NCBI RefSeq assembly: GCF_905207245.1
Contig: NZ_CAJLKP010000022.1
Span: 1 to 64,000 of the forward strand
Reading direction: 5' to 3'
Source of the DNA: an uncultured Bacteroides sp.
GTDB lineage: Bacteria; Bacteroidota; Bacteroidia; Bacteroidales; Bacteroidaceae
DNA length: 64,000 nt
Made by a program: the position numbers and the translations under genes. The notes beneath the pieces were generated by a model. That model was given only the letters and a program-made list of their open reading frames with translations. It had not been told where the DNA came from and searched no databases. Below are positions 62,699 through 64,000 of the stretch, in pieces (the stretch's first letter is position 1; the number at the start of each line of letters is the position of its first letter).

Positions 62699-64000
62699 AT
62701 GAGACGAGCTACACATCTTTTCGGAATATGCTGGCTGCTTTGCCTGCTTGCTTCCTGTGGAAAATCCCATTTTATAACTGATGAATCCTACCGTTCCCGT
62801 GTGGAACAGGACTTGCAGAAAAAGCAGACGATGCTGTCGCAAGGAGAACTGTTTACCATATTGGACGATGAATCGCTGACCACCTATGAAAGGGAAGCTC
62901 TGGAATTTCTCTATGCATATATGCCGTTGGCGGATATTACGGACTATCCCGGACAATTTCATCTGATGAATATCCGCGCTTCCCGGTGCACGGCAGAGGA
63001 AATGCCTTGGGGAAAGACCATTCCCGAAGATTTGTTCCGCCACTTCGTGCTTCCGGTGCGGGTGAATAACGAACAACTGGATAGTGCGCGGGTAGTGTTT
63101 TATAAGGAGTTGAAAGACCGTGTGAAGTCCCTTTCTTTATACGATGCCATTCTGGAAGTGAACCATTGGTGTCATGAGAAAGCTGTCTATATGCCTTCCG
63201 ATGCCCGTACCAGTTCACCGCTGGCAACAGTGAGTACTGCTTACGGGCGTTGTGGCGAAGAATCGACCTTGCTGGTGGCAGCACTTCGCTCGGTAGGTAT
63301 TCCAGCACGGCAGGTTTATACGCCGCGATGGGCACATACGGACGATAACCATGCGTGGGTGGAAGCCTGGGCAGATGGTAAATGGCATTTCCTGGGGGCC
63401 TGCGAACCGGAACCGGTACTGGATCTTGGTTGGTTCAATGCACCTGCCAGTCGCGGAATGTTGATGCATACAAAGGTTTTCGGACGTTATGAAGGAAAAG
63501 AAGAAGTGATGTCTGTTACCCCCAACTATACGGAAATCAATGTGATTGAGAATTATGCACCTGCGGCACAAGCCAAAGTTAAAGTGACGGATGGGCAAGG
63601 CAAGCCCGTTTCCGGTGCGCAGGTAGAATTTAAACTCTACAACTATGCGGAATTTTACACGGTGGCAACCAAACAGACCGGTGCTGATGGTACCTGTGCC
63701 TTGACTGCCGGAAAAGGAGACATGCTGGTGTGGGCATCCAAAGACGGAAAGTTTGGTTTCGCCAAACTCTCTTTTGGCAAGGACAATGAGTTGACAGTGG
63801 CGTTGGATAAAACTCCCGGTGATAACTGTGTTATCGACTTTGACATCGTTCCGCCCACGGAAAGTGCAAATCTGCCTGCCGTTACTGCCGAACAGCGTGC
63901 CGAAAACAATCGCCGTCTGGCATACGAAGATTCCATTCGCAATGCCTACGTTGCTACATTCATGTCAGAAGATTCGGCACGTCGTTTGGCAAAACAGTAT
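62699..64000 (+). CDS. Transglutaminase-like lipoprotein (3' end beyond window)
   Basis: 434 codons visible and still open at the window edge. Lipobox LLASCGKS. A transglutaminase-like core follows: catalytic Cys in STAYGRCGEESTLLVAALRSVGIPARQVYTPRW and His in DDNHAWVEAWADGKWHFLGACEPEP (read in parts). From about residue 296 a carboxypeptidase-regulatory-like module begins (AKVKVTDGQGKPVSGAQVEFKLYNYAEFYTV), running to about 370. The protein is probably anchored in the envelope and acts as protease, amidase or crosslinker; the family is diverse. It is the third gene after the LytTR promoter module. Confidence 0.9.
   Translation, partial: MRRATHLFGICWLLCLLASCGKSHFITDESYRSRVEQDLQKKQTMLSQGELFTILDDESLTTYEREALEFLYAYMPLADITDYPGQFHLMNIRASRCTAEEMPWGKTIPEDLFRHFVLPVRVNNEQLDSARVVFYKELKDRVKSLSLYDAILEVNHWCHEKAVYMPSDARTSSPLATVSTAYGRCGEESTLLVAALRSVGIPARQVYTPRWAHTDDNHAWVEAWADGKWHFLGACEPEPVLDLGWFNAPASRGMLMHTKVFGRYEGKEEVMSVTPNYTEINVIENYAPAAQAKVKVTDGQGKPVSGAQVEFKLYNYAEFYTVATKQTGADGTCALTAGKGDMLVWASKDGKFGFAKLSFGKDNELTVALDKTPGDNCVIDFDIVPPTESANLPAVTAEQRAENNRRLAYEDSIRNAYVATFMSEDSARRLAKQY

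Overview
The window is chromosomal DNA of a gut-type Bacteroides (order Bacteroidales). The evidence is the repeated TAnnTTTG '-7' promoter boxes, two SusC/SusD pairs, a one-protein hybrid two-component regulator, the family-typical gene order coaX - outer membrane protein - TPR protein - lptC - HlyC/CorC protein - ppiD, and a tmRNA whose tag ends in YALAA. I do not assign a species.

1-3,072: debris of an RHS-type polymorphic toxin locus. It holds the C-terminal end of one RHS protein with a nucleotidyltransferase-like tip and its putative immunity gene, then a displaced cassette (truncated RHS core, a second tip, a second putative immunity gene), then a 31-codon RHS scrap. A near-identical 94-bp segment (1-94 and 1971-2064) ends exactly where the two tips diverge.

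3,212-19,805: conserved housekeeping genes: ndk, coaX, envelope genes (a beta-barrel protein, a TPR protein, lptC, a CBS/CorC protein, ppiD), then rlmN, a DUF4837 lipoprotein, pdxA, a sigma-54 activator, lptE, a TPR-like protein and secG, then an MFS transporter with a PqqD-like protein. A 25-bp perfect hairpin separates these from leftward genes.

19,878-26,073: a DUF4831 protein with a 22-bp-period tandem repeat upstream, a lactonase-like propeller lipoprotein, a GH3 glycosidase, and the tmRNA gene with its terminator.

26,151-50,781: a polysaccharide utilisation locus. Leftward genes are an HTCS regulator, a GH2 enzyme, a badly deleted SGNH/SASA-type acetylesterase remnant and an EEP-family phosphodiesterase. 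Rightward genes are a GH88 unsaturated uronyl hydrolase, SusC/SusD pair 1, SusC/SusD pair 2, a very large GH29-PL8-like fusion protein and a metallophosphoesterase lipoprotein. The set implies a fucosylated, uronic-acid-containing glycan that is cut by beta-elimination (lyase, then GH88) and also loses fucose and a beta-linked sugar; phosphate or acetyl decoration is possible. The fusion and the altered catalytic position in GH88 are the most unusual features of the window.

50,842-58,747: two L,D-transpeptidase-type proteins, a MATE transporter, a free-standing PAS protein, DNA polymerase IV, a heparinase II/III-like protein, a YccF protein and a 46-codon leftward gene.

58,987-64,000: a membrane-anchored LytTR regulator, three GTCAC-centred repeats, a terminator and a promoter in front of a TonB-dependent receptor, then a DUF2141 protein (preceded by a ~180-bp inverted-repeat element) and a transglutaminase-like lipoprotein that runs off the window. 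This looks like a small self-contained regulated uptake module.
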